The notes under the pieces were generated by a model that was not told where the DNA came from, did not search any database, and worked only from the letters and a program-made list of their open reading frames with translations. Position numbers and translations under genes: made by a program. This document shows, piece after piece, positions 1 through 7,768 of a DNA stretch of 46,556 bases. This DNA comes from Collinsella sp. (GTDB lineage Bacteria; Actinomycetota; Coriobacteriia; Coriobacteriales; Coriobacteriaceae): the NCBI GenBank assembly GCA_019414245.1, contig DXMK01000001.1, positions 1 through 46,556 on the forward strand, read 5' to 3'. Positions within the stretch are counted from its first letter, which is position 1. Every line of letters starts with the position of its first letter.

Positions 1-66
1 GGCCAGCCCGTGGGAGGCCAGGGCGCCGCTGACCGGTGGACGGCACCGAGCCGTCGCAAGACTTGA
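1..66 (+). other. possible 3' end of an upstream gene (rpsA expected), frame unresolved
   Basis: These bases lie immediately before a strong intrinsic terminator, so they probably hold the end of a rightward gene. One frame is open from the window edge to a TGA at 64-66, and another ends at a TGA at 30-32. Neither tail is recognisable. In other Actinobacteria the gene before coaE is usually rpsA (ribosomal protein S1), so that is the expectation, but nothing in the residues proves it. Confidence 0.3.
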
Positions 67-70
67 AGAA

Positions 71-100
71 GGGGGAGGCCTCGCGGCCTCCCCCTTTTTT
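71..100 (+). terminator. intrinsic terminator upstream of coaE
   Basis: A perfect 10-bp GC-rich stem (71-80 with 85-94) with a TCGC loop is followed by six T at 95-100. It closes the transcription unit that enters from the left and separates it from coaE. Confidence 0.93.
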
Positions 101-226
101 GCGTTATATACACGTTGTGCTTTGAGACCTAGCTCCCCCGTATGCGCTCTTACTGTTTGGCTGTATTTTGAGTCCTTCTAGTGTATTTGAGCGATAATTA
201 CTCGCATTGGCGTTAGGGAGGGCTTG

Positions 227-868
227 ATGTTTACCGTATTTGTCTTGGGCAATATTGCTTCGGGTAAGTCGACTGCCTGCCGCTATCTCGAATCTTGTGG
301 CGCTATGCTTATCGATCTGGATGAGCTTGCAAAATCGCTGTATGTGCCGGGCTCTGATATCGTTAACGCTCTTGCGGACGAATTCGGTTGGGACATTTTG
401 GATGAGGTAGGCGGCATTCGCCGCAGCATCCTCGCTTCTCGAGCTTTCGCTTCTCCTGATTCGGTTGCACGGCTCAATGGCATCGTGCATCCCGTTCTGA
501 TTGAACAGCTTTCGCTTAGGATTCTCGATCCGGTTTGTTGTACGGTTTCATCTCCCCGTTATCCCTTTGCGGTGGTCGAGGTTTCTGCTCCGACTGGTTT
601 TGAGGATGCATTTGGCTTGGCTGATGAAATTCTGGTTATCAGCGCTCCTTTAGCAGTTCGTCGCGGGCGTGCTATTCATCGTGGTATGGAGTCCTCTGAT
701 TTTGATGCGCGTTCTGCATGCCAACCTGATGAGGCTTCGCTTTGCAATCTCGCTACGACGGTAATCGATAATGCGGCGGGCGACAACTCGCTCTTTGAAC
801 AACTGGACGCTTGGCTTGTGCGCCATGGCTTCGGGGATGTAGTGGATAAGGAGGAGGCCGATGCCTAG
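227..868 (+). CDS. coaE: dephospho-CoA kinase
   Basis: This enzyme phosphorylates the 3' hydroxyl of the ribose of dephospho-CoA, the last step of coenzyme A synthesis, in the cytosol. The N-terminus carries a P-loop, GNIASGKST, right after the first strand, and the acidic DLDELAK segment that follows fits the family. The length of 213 residues is normal for CoaE. I prefer the ATG at 227 to the in-frame TTG at 224 because the GGGAGG at 216-221 is then 5 bases away. The last 8 bases overlap the next gene (ATGCCTAG), which suggests coupled translation. The order coaE then uvrB is shared with other Actinobacteria. The C-terminal half is less typical, but the family assignment is secure. Confidence 0.9.
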   Translation: MFTVFVLGNIASGKSTACRYLESCGAMLIDLDELAKSLYVPGSDIVNALADEFGWDILDEVGGIRRSILASRAFASPDSVARLNGIVHPVLIEQLSLRILDPVCCTVSSPRYPFAVVEVSAPTGFEDAFGLADEILVISAPLAVRRGRAIHRGMESSDFDARSACQPDEASLCNLATTVIDNAAGDNSLFEQLDAWLVRHGFGDVVDKEEADA

Positions 869-1442
869 GACACGTTTCTTTACGTGGTATCGCGTGGCGC
901 CACTTGCCGTTGTGTTCGTCTTTGGCCTAATTTCGCTCGTCTACTCGTATGCTCCTGCCGCTTTCTTTAAGCCTTTGTATCCGATTGACTACGAGGCGTA
1001 CGTAAAGCAATCGAGCATTTCGCACAATCTTGATCCGTATCTGGTGTGTGCTGTCATAAAGTCGGAATCGAATTGGGATCCCGAGGCCGAGTCGAATCAA
1101 GGCGCTCGGGGATTAATGCAGCTGATGCCCGAGACTGCCCAGGATATGATTGCCAAAGGTCTTGTCGATGGTAGCGAGTATTCAGCCGACAACCTTAACG
1201 ATCCCGCTACGAACATCGAGTTTGGCTGTGCGTATCTTTCGTATCTTCTAACGTATTTCAACGGGTCGACGGATAGCGCTATTGCCGCATATAACGCCGG
1301 CATGGGCAATGTGGATGGTTGGGCGCAGCAGAGCACCTCGCTTCACAATGCGATTACCTTCCCCGAGACGCAGGCTTATCTGATTCGCGTCAATAATGCC
1401 TGGGTTCGATATAAGACTCTCTATCCCGATCGGTTCGTATAG
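861..1442 (+). CDS. membrane-anchored lytic transglycosylase (SLT domain)
   Basis: The protein has 193 residues. One hydrophobic segment at about 12-34 should act as an uncleaved anchor or signal, and it is followed by a goose-type lysozyme-like SLT domain. The catalytic glutamate is E69 in the KSESNWDPEAES stretch, followed by the family motif GARGLMQLMPETA and later AYNAGMGNVDGW. Such enzymes cleave the MurNAc-GlcNAc bond of peptidoglycan and leave a 1,6-anhydro end. It is close in layout to small MltE/Slt70-like proteins of Gram-positive bacteria. Translation is probably coupled to coaE through the 8-base overlap. The exact role, in cell wall remodelling or assembly of envelope structures, cannot be told from sequence. 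Confidence 0.88.
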   Translation: MPRTRFFTWYRVAPLAVVFVFGLISLVYSYAPAAFFKPLYPIDYEAYVKQSSISHNLDPYLVCAVIKSESNWDPEAESNQGARGLMQLMPETAQDMIAKGLVDGSEYSADNLNDPATNIEFGCAYLSYLLTYFNGSTDSAIAAYNAGMGNVDGWAQQSTSLHNAITFPETQAYLIRVNNAWVRYKTLYPDRFV

Positions 1443-1493
1443 GACTAAGCCCACCGCCTGCGTATACTGCAGATGTATGAGTTAGGAGTATCC

Positions 1494-3734
1494 ATGGCGG
1501 AATTTGAAGTAGAACGCGTTGGTGGTGAACTTAAGCGCTTTGGCGTTGAGGGCGCTGAGGTGCCGTTTGAAGTCGTTTCCCCCTATGAGCCTGCCGGTTC
1601 CCAGCCCAAGGCCATTGAGTCGCTTGTGCAGGGCGTGAGGGACGGAGATCGCTATCAGGTTTTGCTGGGCGTGACTGGTTCGGGCAAGACCTTCACGATG
1701 GCAAAGACTATTGAGGCCCTGGGAAAGCCGACGCTGGTCATGGCTCCGAATAAAACGCTTGCCGCTCAGCTTGCGAGCGAGCTCAAAGAGTTCTTTCCCA
1801 ATAACGCTGTGGTCTACTTCGTCTCGTACTACGACTACTATCAGCCCGAGGCGTATGTGCCGCAAAGTGATACATATATCGAGAAAGATTCATCGATTAA
1901 CGAAGAGGTCGAGATGCTGCGCCATCAGGCGACCGCATCACTGCTCTCTCGACGAGATGTGATCGTCGTCGCATCGGTCTCGTGTATCTATGGCATTGGC
2001 TCTCCTGAGGACTATGCGGGCCTAGCCCCGAACGTCGACAAGAAGGTGCCGCTCGAGCGCGATGACTTTATCCATGCACTTATCGACATTCAATATGATC
2101 GCAATGACTATGACCTGGCACGCGGCACGTTCCGCGTGCGCGGCGATGTTGTCGACGTGTATCCGCCTTATGCCGAGCATCCGTTGCGGTTTGAGTTCTT
2201 TGGCGACGAGGTCGAGCTGATTGCCGAGATCGATGAGGTCACCGGTGAGATGCTGCGTGAGTACGAGGCCATCCCCGTATGGCCGGCATCGCACTACGTG
2301 ACCGAGAAGCCGAAGGTCAAGGCGGCTCTGAAATCGATCAGCGAAGAGTGCGAGAAGCGCGTGGCGGAGCTCAAGGCGACCGACAAGTTGCTCGAGGCGC
2401 AGCGTCTGCAGCAGCGCACCGATTATGATCTTGAGATGCTCGAGACGATGGGCTTTTGCAACGGCATCGAGAACTACTCGCGTCATCTGGACGGTCGCAA
2501 GCCGGGCGAGCCGCCGTTTACCCTGATCGATTACTTTCCCAAGGATATGCTCTGCATCATCGATGAGAGCCATGTGACAGTGCCGCAGATTCGCGGCATG
2601 CACGAAGGTGACCGCTCGCGTAAGGTGACGCTGGTGGAACACGGTTTTCGCCTGCCCTCGGCGCTCGATAACCGCCCGCTTCGTTTCGATGAGTTTGAGG
2701 CAAGGATCCCCCAGTTTATCTATGTTTCGGCCACGCCGGGCGACTATGAGCTGCGGGTTAGCCAGAACGACGTTGAGCAGATTATTCGTCCGACCGGTCT
2801 GCTCGATCCCAAGATCGACGTTCGTCCGGTCCGAGGCCAGATTGACGATCTTGAGGACGAGATTCGCGAGCGCGTTGCCCGCAAGGAGCGCGTGCTGGTG
2901 ACCACGTTGACCAAGCGCATGGCCGAGGACCTGACCGACCATCTGCTCGACGCGGGCATTAAGGTCAATTACATGCACTCTGATACGGCGACAATGGACC
3001 GTGTCGAGATCTTGCGAACGCTGCGCGAGGGCAAGATCGATGTTCTCGTTGGCATCAACCTGCTTCGCGAGGGCTTGGATCTTCCCGAGGTCTCACTGGT
3101 GGCAATTCTCGATGCCGATAAGGAAGGCTTCTTGCGCAACCGCCGTTCGCTGATTCAGACGATTGGCCGTGCGGCCCGTAACGCCGATGGCGAAGTCATC
3201 ATGTATGCAGACGTTGTGACCGATTCGATGAAAGAGGCCATCGAGGAGACGCAGCGCCGTCGCGAGATTCAGATGGCATATAACGAAGAACATGGCATTG
3301 TGCCCAAGACAGTGCGCAAGGCCATCAACGACATCTCAAGTTTTATTGCCGAGGCCGAAAAAACTGTGGGCTCCAAGGGACGCTCGAAGGGCGACTCTCT
3401 TGGCCATGGCGCATTCTATACGCCCGATGAGCCGGGCGAGGGCGGTGTGCCGGAAACGGTGGCGCCCGAGCAGACACTTGCGGAACAGTTGGAAGAACTG
3501 CCGCATGACGAGCTTGTGCGGATCGTCGAAACCATGGAAGAGGATATGCGTAACGCTTCTGCCGCCATGGACTTTGAGGAGGCGGCGCGCCTGCGCGATG
3601 CCGTCGTTCAGATTCGGGCGATGCTCGAGGGTGCGTCTGAGGACGAGACGATCGAGCGCTTACGTTCGCAGGCCCGCAAGGGTTCCACGTTCGCATCGGG
3701 CAGAAAACGCCAGGGTGCACGGTTTAAGAAATAG
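1494..3734 (+). CDS. uvrB: excinuclease ABC subunit B
   Basis: UvrB is the damage-verifying helicase-like subunit of nucleotide excision repair. It is loaded by UvrA and then recruits UvrC. The 746-residue product has the Walker A motif GVTGSGKT at about 59-66, the damage-probing beta-hairpin around SYYDYYQPEAYVP (about 111-123), the DESH box (IIDESHVT), helicase motifs V and VI (GLDLPEVSLVAILDADKEG, QTIGRAARN) and a C-terminal UVR coiled coil (MDFEEAARLRDAV) that binds UvrC. An ATG at 1473 is in frame, but TAGGAG at 1483-1488 sits 5 bases before the ATG at 1494, so I start there. A TATACT box at 1463-1468 could be a -10 element, but no good -35 is visible. I see no LexA-type box here. Confidence 0.97.
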   Translation: MAEFEVERVGGELKRFGVEGAEVPFEVVSPYEPAGSQPKAIESLVQGVRDGDRYQVLLGVTGSGKTFTMAKTIEALGKPTLVMAPNKTLAAQLASELKEFFPNNAVVYFVSYYDYYQPEAYVPQSDTYIEKDSSINEEVEMLRHQATASLLSRRDVIVVASVSCIYGIGSPEDYAGLAPNVDKKVPLERDDFIHALIDIQYDRNDYDLARGTFRVRGDVVDVYPPYAEHPLRFEFFGDEVELIAEIDEVTGEMLREYEAIPVWPASHYVTEKPKVKAALKSISEECEKRVAELKATDKLLEAQRLQQRTDYDLEMLETMGFCNGIENYSRHLDGRKPGEPPFTLIDYFPKDMLCIIDESHVTVPQIRGMHEGDRSRKVTLVEHGFRLPSALDNRPLRFDEFEARIPQFIYVSATPGDYELRVSQNDVEQIIRPTGLLDPKIDVRPVRGQIDDLEDEIRERVARKERVLVTTLTKRMAEDLTDHLLDAGIKVNYMHSDTATMDRVEILRTLREGKIDVLVGINLLREGLDLPEVSLVAILDADKEGFLRNRRSLIQTIGRAARNADGEVIMYADVVTDSMKEAIEETQRRREIQMAYNEEHGIVPKTVRKAINDISSFIAEAEKTVGSKGRSKGDSLGHGAFYTPDEPGEGGVPETVAPEQTLAEQLEELPHDELVRIVETMEEDMRNASAAMDFEEAARLRDAVVQIRAMLEGASEDETIERLRSQARKGSTFASGRKRQGARFKK

Positions 3735-3740
3735 CAAACA

Positions 3741-3780
3741 GGTCCCGAGTTCCCTGTGGAGCTCGGGGCCTATGTCTTTT
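3741..3780 (+). terminator. intrinsic terminator of uvrB
   Basis: A 9-bp stem (3741-3749 with 3762-3770, one G-T pair) is followed by TATGTCTTTT. It lies between the convergent uvrB and the minus-strand oxidoreductase gene. Confidence 0.75.
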
Positions 3781-3799
3781 GCGCGCTGGAATTCGTGCG

Positions 3800-5440
3800 T
3801 TAGAGGTCTGCGATCAGGGCTTCGGCACAACGAATGCCGTCGGTGGCCGCGCTCATGATGCCGCCGGCATATCCAGCTCCCTCACCGCAAGGGTAGAGAC
3901 CCGGGGTCGACACGGCATGGCACATTCGGTCTCGGGTGACAGTGACCGGTGAGCTCGAACGAGTCTCCACGCCGGTAAGAACGGCATCGGGACGGTCGTA
4001 GCCTCGTAGCTTTTTTCCGAGTAGGGGAAGTCCCAGGCGGAGCGACTCGACGATATGTTGCGGTAGGGCTTCGTCAATTGCCGTCCAGGTCACACCGAGC
4101 GGATAGGTGGGCTTTACCTTTCCGGGCGCCTTGCTGGCGCGCCCTGCGAGGAAATCTCCGACGAGTTGTGCCGGTGCGTTCCAGTTGGAACCGCCCAGGC
4201 GATAGGCGGCCGCCTCGCAGGCACGCTGGAGCTCGATGCCGGCGAGCGGGCCATCGTTGGGAAGGTCCTCAGGCGTGACGTTAACGAGCAGGGCGGCATT
4301 TGCGTTGCGTCCGTCGCGGGCATTGAGACTGGCCCCGTTGACGCACAGATGGCACGGTTCTGAAGAGGCGGCAACAACCTGTCCGCCGGGGCACATGCAA
4401 AACGAGAACACGCTGCGGCCGTTGGGAAGATGGGCAACAAGTTTGTAGGGGGCCGCCCCGAGCGCTGGATGTCCCGCCGAGGCTCCATATTGGGCTCGGT
4501 CGATGTCGCGTTGCGGATGCTCGATGCGAACGCCCATGGCAAAGGTCTTTTGTGCGAGGGCCACGTTGTGGTCCTTAAGGAGCTCAAAAATATCGCGAGC
4601 AGAATGCCCGCAGGCGAGGATGAGGTGCTTTGTCTCGATTGGCTCGTAAGCGGCGTCTTGGGACGATTGGACATCAATACCGGTGATGGCGCCAGACGCG
4701 TCGATGCGAATGTCGACGAGCTTCGTTCGATAACGGACGACACCTCCGAGCTGCTCGATGCGCTGGGATATAGCGGTGACAACCTTGGGAAGGATGTCGG
4801 AGCCAATGTGCGGCTTGGCATCCCACAGAATATCGCGGGGTGCACCCGCCTCGACGAAGGTTTCGAGGATAAGGCGATGGGCGGGATTTTTGGTTCCCGT
4901 ATTGAGCTTGCCGTCCGAGAAGGTCCCCGCGCCGCCCAGACCAAACTGGATATTGCTCTCGGGGTCGAGGATGCGCTCCTTTAGAAAGAGGTCGATCGCC
5001 TGCGAGCGGCGAAATGCCGGGTCGCCGCGCTCGATAAGCAAGGGCTTAAGACCTGCTTCGGCGAGCGTAAGCGCAGCGAAAAGGCCGGCGCATCCGGCGC
5101 CGACAACGACAGGGCGTTCTTGAGGCGCGTCGGAGGCGGGGGAGGGGAATGAAGGCTCATCGTCTTCTATCGCGCGTACGCGCGAGCGGTCACGCTCGGC
5201 AACGCTGTCGACCGCTTCTCGCTCGAGGTGGGGACTAGTCAGCTCAACACGAAAGCTCAGGATAAAATGGACGTCTCGTTTTTTGCGAGCGTCGATTGAC
5301 TTGCGGTGGAGCTCGATGGACTTGATCTCGGAGTCCTTGCAACGTAGGACGCGCTTGGCGACTCGCTTGCCAACAATGAGACAGGCATTTTCATCGCCGG
5401 CTTCATCGAGCGACGCGTTGACTTGGGTGATTTCGATCAT
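3800..5440 (-). CDS. FAD-dependent oxidoreductase (COG2509-like)
   Basis: The 546-residue protein belongs to the group of uncharacterised FAD-dependent dehydrogenases often annotated NAD(P)/FAD-dependent oxidoreductase. An N-terminal region of about 100 residues (MIEITQVNASLDEAG onward) precedes a Rossmann FAD-binding motif, VVVGAGCAGLFAALTLAEAG, with an ERG acidic turn after it. Further FAD contacts are seen in GLGGAGTFSDGKLNTGTKN, in ILACGHSARD, and at the end in YPCGEGAGYAGGIMSAATDG. The substrate is not known. The in-frame extension up to 5563 is rejected because AAGGAG lies 6 bases before the ATG at 5440 and the extension reads across the terminator hairpin of the gene behind it. Confidence is high for the family and low for any reaction. 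Confidence 0.88.
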   Translation of the reverse strand: MIEITQVNASLDEAGDENACLIVGKRVAKRVLRCKDSEIKSIELHRKSIDARKKRDVHFILSFRVELTSPHLEREAVDSVAERDRSRVRAIEDDEPSFPSPASDAPQERPVVVGAGCAGLFAALTLAEAGLKPLLIERGDPAFRRSQAIDLFLKERILDPESNIQFGLGGAGTFSDGKLNTGTKNPAHRLILETFVEAGAPRDILWDAKPHIGSDILPKVVTAISQRIEQLGGVVRYRTKLVDIRIDASGAITGIDVQSSQDAAYEPIETKHLILACGHSARDIFELLKDHNVALAQKTFAMGVRIEHPQRDIDRAQYGASAGHPALGAAPYKLVAHLPNGRSVFSFCMCPGGQVVAASSEPCHLCVNGASLNARDGRNANAALLVNVTPEDLPNDGPLAGIELQRACEAAAYRLGGSNWNAPAQLVGDFLAGRASKAPGKVKPTYPLGVTWTAIDEALPQHIVESLRLGLPLLGKKLRGYDRPDAVLTGVETRSSSPVTVTRDRMCHAVSTPGLYPCGEGAGYAGGIMSAATDGIRCAEALIADL

Positions 5441-5467
5441 CGAGGTCTCCTTAGAGGCAAGAAAGAG

Positions 5468-5490
5468 GCCGTCCGGTATCCCAGACGGCC
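5468..5490 (-). terminator. probable terminator between the two FAD oxidoreductase genes
   Basis: A 7-bp stem (5468-5474 with 5484-5490) is followed, on the minus strand, by TCTTTCTT. It lies just after the stop codon of the gene at 5521-6792. The weak T tract may let part of the transcription pass into the next gene. Confidence 0.5.
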
Positions 5491-5520
5491 CGAATGTGTT
5501 TTTGATTATAGACTGCGCGG

Positions 5521-6792
5521 CTACAGGCTGCTTGCAGCGCGAATGCCCGAGAGCCAGGCCCACGCAAGGTTAAAGCCTCCGCAATCGGCGTCGATGTCGA
5601 GCGCTTCGCCGCAGACGTAAAGCGGGGCGTCGACAACGCTGCGCGCGCGTAGACTGGGTGTTGAGATGCTCTCGACAGATACGCCACCACGCGTGACCTG
5701 CGCCGAGCGCTCATCGGTCGTCCCCTCGGCAAACAGCTTAAAGTGCTTGAGGATCGAGACCAGATGGATGACATCGTTGGAGCCTGGATGGCACTGCTCG
5801 AACGCTGTGCAGACGACGCGGGAGAGTTGCGGGGCGAGTATGCCGTCGAGCCAACGGGGATCGCGGGGTGAAAAGTCACCGAACAGCTCAACGCGCCGGT
5901 TGAGCATATCGAGCAACTCGTCTTTGGAGAGGTCGGGGAAAACGTCGAGCAGGATCGTATCGCCGTGCTGGATACGACGAGAGAGGTTGAAGACAGCGAC
6001 ACCCGAGATACCGAAGGTTCGAAACAGCACTTCACCGTCTTCGTGCCAGAGCTCATTATGATTGCGGGCGAGCGTCAAGCAGGCGCGGACGCGCAGGCCA
6101 TCCAACGTCTTGAGTGCCGCTCGATCGCCAACGACCGTTGCCGATACGGGGCAGAGGATGGGGCGCAGCGAAGTGAGGGGAAGGCGAAACGTATCGGCGA
6201 TACCGGTGGGGTTGCCGCCCGTAGCGATAATTACGGCATGTGCCTGCAGGGCCTCGTTCTTGCGAGGGACATCGGCGAGCGCCTTCCGAAGCGAGCGGAG
6301 CTCCGATTTTCGGTCGTCGTGCTTTTTTGCCTTGAGCGCCCGCGCTGGACGGTCTATTTGGAGTGCCCAGCCTTCGGAAGCTTTGTGCGCCGTGGCAACG
6401 TTGGCTCCGCAGATTAAGGTGATACCTAGGCGGTCGCAAGCGTTGAGAAGTGCGTCGCGCACCGATTCGGCGCGAAGGGAGCGCGGGTACAGCCGGCCTT
6501 CCTCGGAGGTTGTCATGATGCCCAGCGAGGAGAAGAAACCCATAAGCTCTTGTTCGGGCTGGGGGCCCATGACGGATTCGACGAATGCGGGGTGGTTATA
6601 CCGCTGAGGATCAATCGATTCGTTGGAGAGGTTGCAACGGCCGTTACCGGTCGCAAGGAGCTTGAGGCCGCAGGCGACATCGCGCTCAACGATGCAGACG
6701 CTTTTGCCAGCGCGTGCGGCCGTAATGGCGGCGGCGAGGCCTGAAGCCCCGCCGCCGATTACCAAGACGTCATAGAGGGCGCTCGCGTTCAC
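5521..6792 (-). CDS. HI0933/YhiN-family flavoprotein (BaiN-like)
   Basis: The 423-residue protein starts with a classical FAD dinucleotide-binding fold, VLVIGGGASGLAAAITAARAG, followed by the diagnostic KLLATGNGRCNLSN motif of the HI0933 family. Near the C-terminus it has the DADCGGFNLAWAWLSG signature that closes the FAD site. The family is annotated variously as aminoacetone oxidase family FAD-binding enzyme or BaiN. A BaiN label would suggest bile acid chemistry, but nothing in this neighbourhood supports that. The start is a GTG at 6790-6792, directly next to the stop codon of mrp, with a GAGG upstream, so it is probably co-translated with mrp. Confidence 0.88.
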   Translation of the reverse strand: MNASALYDVLVIGGGASGLAAAITAARAGKSVCIVERDVACGLKLLATGNGRCNLSNESIDPQRYNHPAFVESVMGPQPEQELMGFFSSLGIMTTSEEGRLYPRSLRAESVRDALLNACDRLGITLICGANVATAHKASEGWALQIDRPARALKAKKHDDRKSELRSLRKALADVPRKNEALQAHAVIIATGGNPTGIADTFRLPLTSLRPILCPVSATVVGDRAALKTLDGLRVRACLTLARNHNELWHEDGEVLFRTFGISGVAVFNLSRRIQHGDTILLDVFPDLSKDELLDMLNRRVELFGDFSPRDPRWLDGILAPQLSRVVCTAFEQCHPGSNDVIHLVSILKHFKLFAEGTTDERSAQVTRGGVSVESISTPSLRARSVVDAPLYVCGEALDIDADCGGFNLAWAWLSGIRAASSL

Positions 6793-7623
6793 TTAGGCCT
6801 CGTCGGTCTCGTGCGGGGTAATAGCCTCGACGGCAGAGACTGCCTTGGGCAACATGCCATCGGGCAGCGCAGTCTCGACCTCGCCCTTATCGCAGGCCTC
6901 GGCGAGTGCCGGATTAATGGGAAGCTGGCCCAAGATGTCGAGGTTATAGCGCTCTGCGACCTCGGGGAGCTTGCTCTTGCCAAAGACCTCGATCTTCTTG
7001 CCGCAGTCGGGGCACTCAATATAGCTCATGTTCTCGACAACGCCCAGAATGGGGACGTTCATCTTCTCGGCCATGTTGACCGCCTTGGCGACGATCATCG
7101 AGACCAGATCCTGCGGGCTCGTGACGATGACGATGCCGTCGACCGGCAGCGACTGGAAGACGGTGAGCGCAACGTCGCCTGTTCCCGGAGGCATGTCGAC
7201 CAGTAGGTAGTCGATGGGGCCCCACGAGGTCTCGCTCCAGAACTGCCTAATGGCGCCTGCGATGACCGGACCGCGCCAAAGGACGGGGTCGGTCTCGTTT
7301 TGGAGCAGCAGGTTGGAGCTCATGACCTTGACGCCGTGCTCGGAGATTTCAGGCAGCATGAGGTTGCCAAGGGCATGGACGTGGCGTCCGCTCATACCGA
7401 ACATCTTGGGGATAGAGGGACCGGTGATGTCGGCATCGAGGACGCCGACCTTGTGGCCGTGACGGGCAAGCTCGGTGGCGATGGCACCGGTGACAAATGA
7501 CTTGCCGACACCGCCCTTGCCGGAAAGCACGGCGATGACGCGCTTGACCTCGGACAGCGTGTTCTCCTCAAATTGCGACGGCGACGTTTGTCCGCCGGCG
7601 GCCTGTGCGTGTTCGCAACCCAT
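6793..7623 (-). CDS. mrp: Mrp/NBP35 (ApbC) family Fe-S carrier ATPase
   Basis: Mrp proteins are dimeric P-loop ATPases that hold and transfer 4Fe-4S clusters to target enzymes in the cytosol. The 276-residue product has the deviant Walker A motif SGKGGVGKS at about 34-42, the DADITGPSIPKM segment, VDMPPGTGD, and the cluster-binding CxxC in MSYIECPDCGKK. The start at 7623 (MGCEHAQ) is chosen over 7680 because AAAGGAG lies 6 bases in front of it, and the extension overlaps the probable promoter. It is directly followed by the HI0933 flavoprotein gene, which suggests a two-gene operon. Confidence 0.92.
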   Translation of the reverse strand: MGCEHAQAAGGQTSPSQFEENTLSEVKRVIAVLSGKGGVGKSFVTGAIATELARHGHKVGVLDADITGPSIPKMFGMSGRHVHALGNLMLPEISEHGVKVMSSNLLLQNETDPVLWRGPVIAGAIRQFWSETSWGPIDYLLVDMPPGTGDVALTVFQSLPVDGIVIVTSPQDLVSMIVAKAVNMAEKMNVPILGVVENMSYIECPDCGKKIEVFGKSKLPEVAERYNLDILGQLPINPALAEACDKGEVETALPDGMLPKAVSAVEAITPHETDEA

Positions 7624-7678
7624 GTATGACTCCTTTGTATATGCTGGGGCCGGGGCCCCGCGATGTGACACGAGCGTC

Positions 7679-7708
7679 ATTGTACCCTCGTTTGCGAGCG
7701 GGAGTCAT
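7679..7708 (-). promoter_or_regulatory. candidate promoter of mrp
   Basis: Read on the minus strand, ATGACT and TACAAT stand 18 bases apart and match the -35 and -10 consensus at 4 and 5 of 6 positions. The start of transcription would fall about 50 bases before the mrp start codon. Confidence 0.45.
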
Positions 7709-7768
7709 TTGCGATGCGTTTGGGCCGAGCGTGCTTGCAATACGATGGGCCCAAGCGAATGGGCGGGC

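Noticed and set aside
5521..6792. Bile acid metabolism from a BaiN-like label
   Set aside because: The HI0933 family is widespread and no other bai-type gene is in the window.
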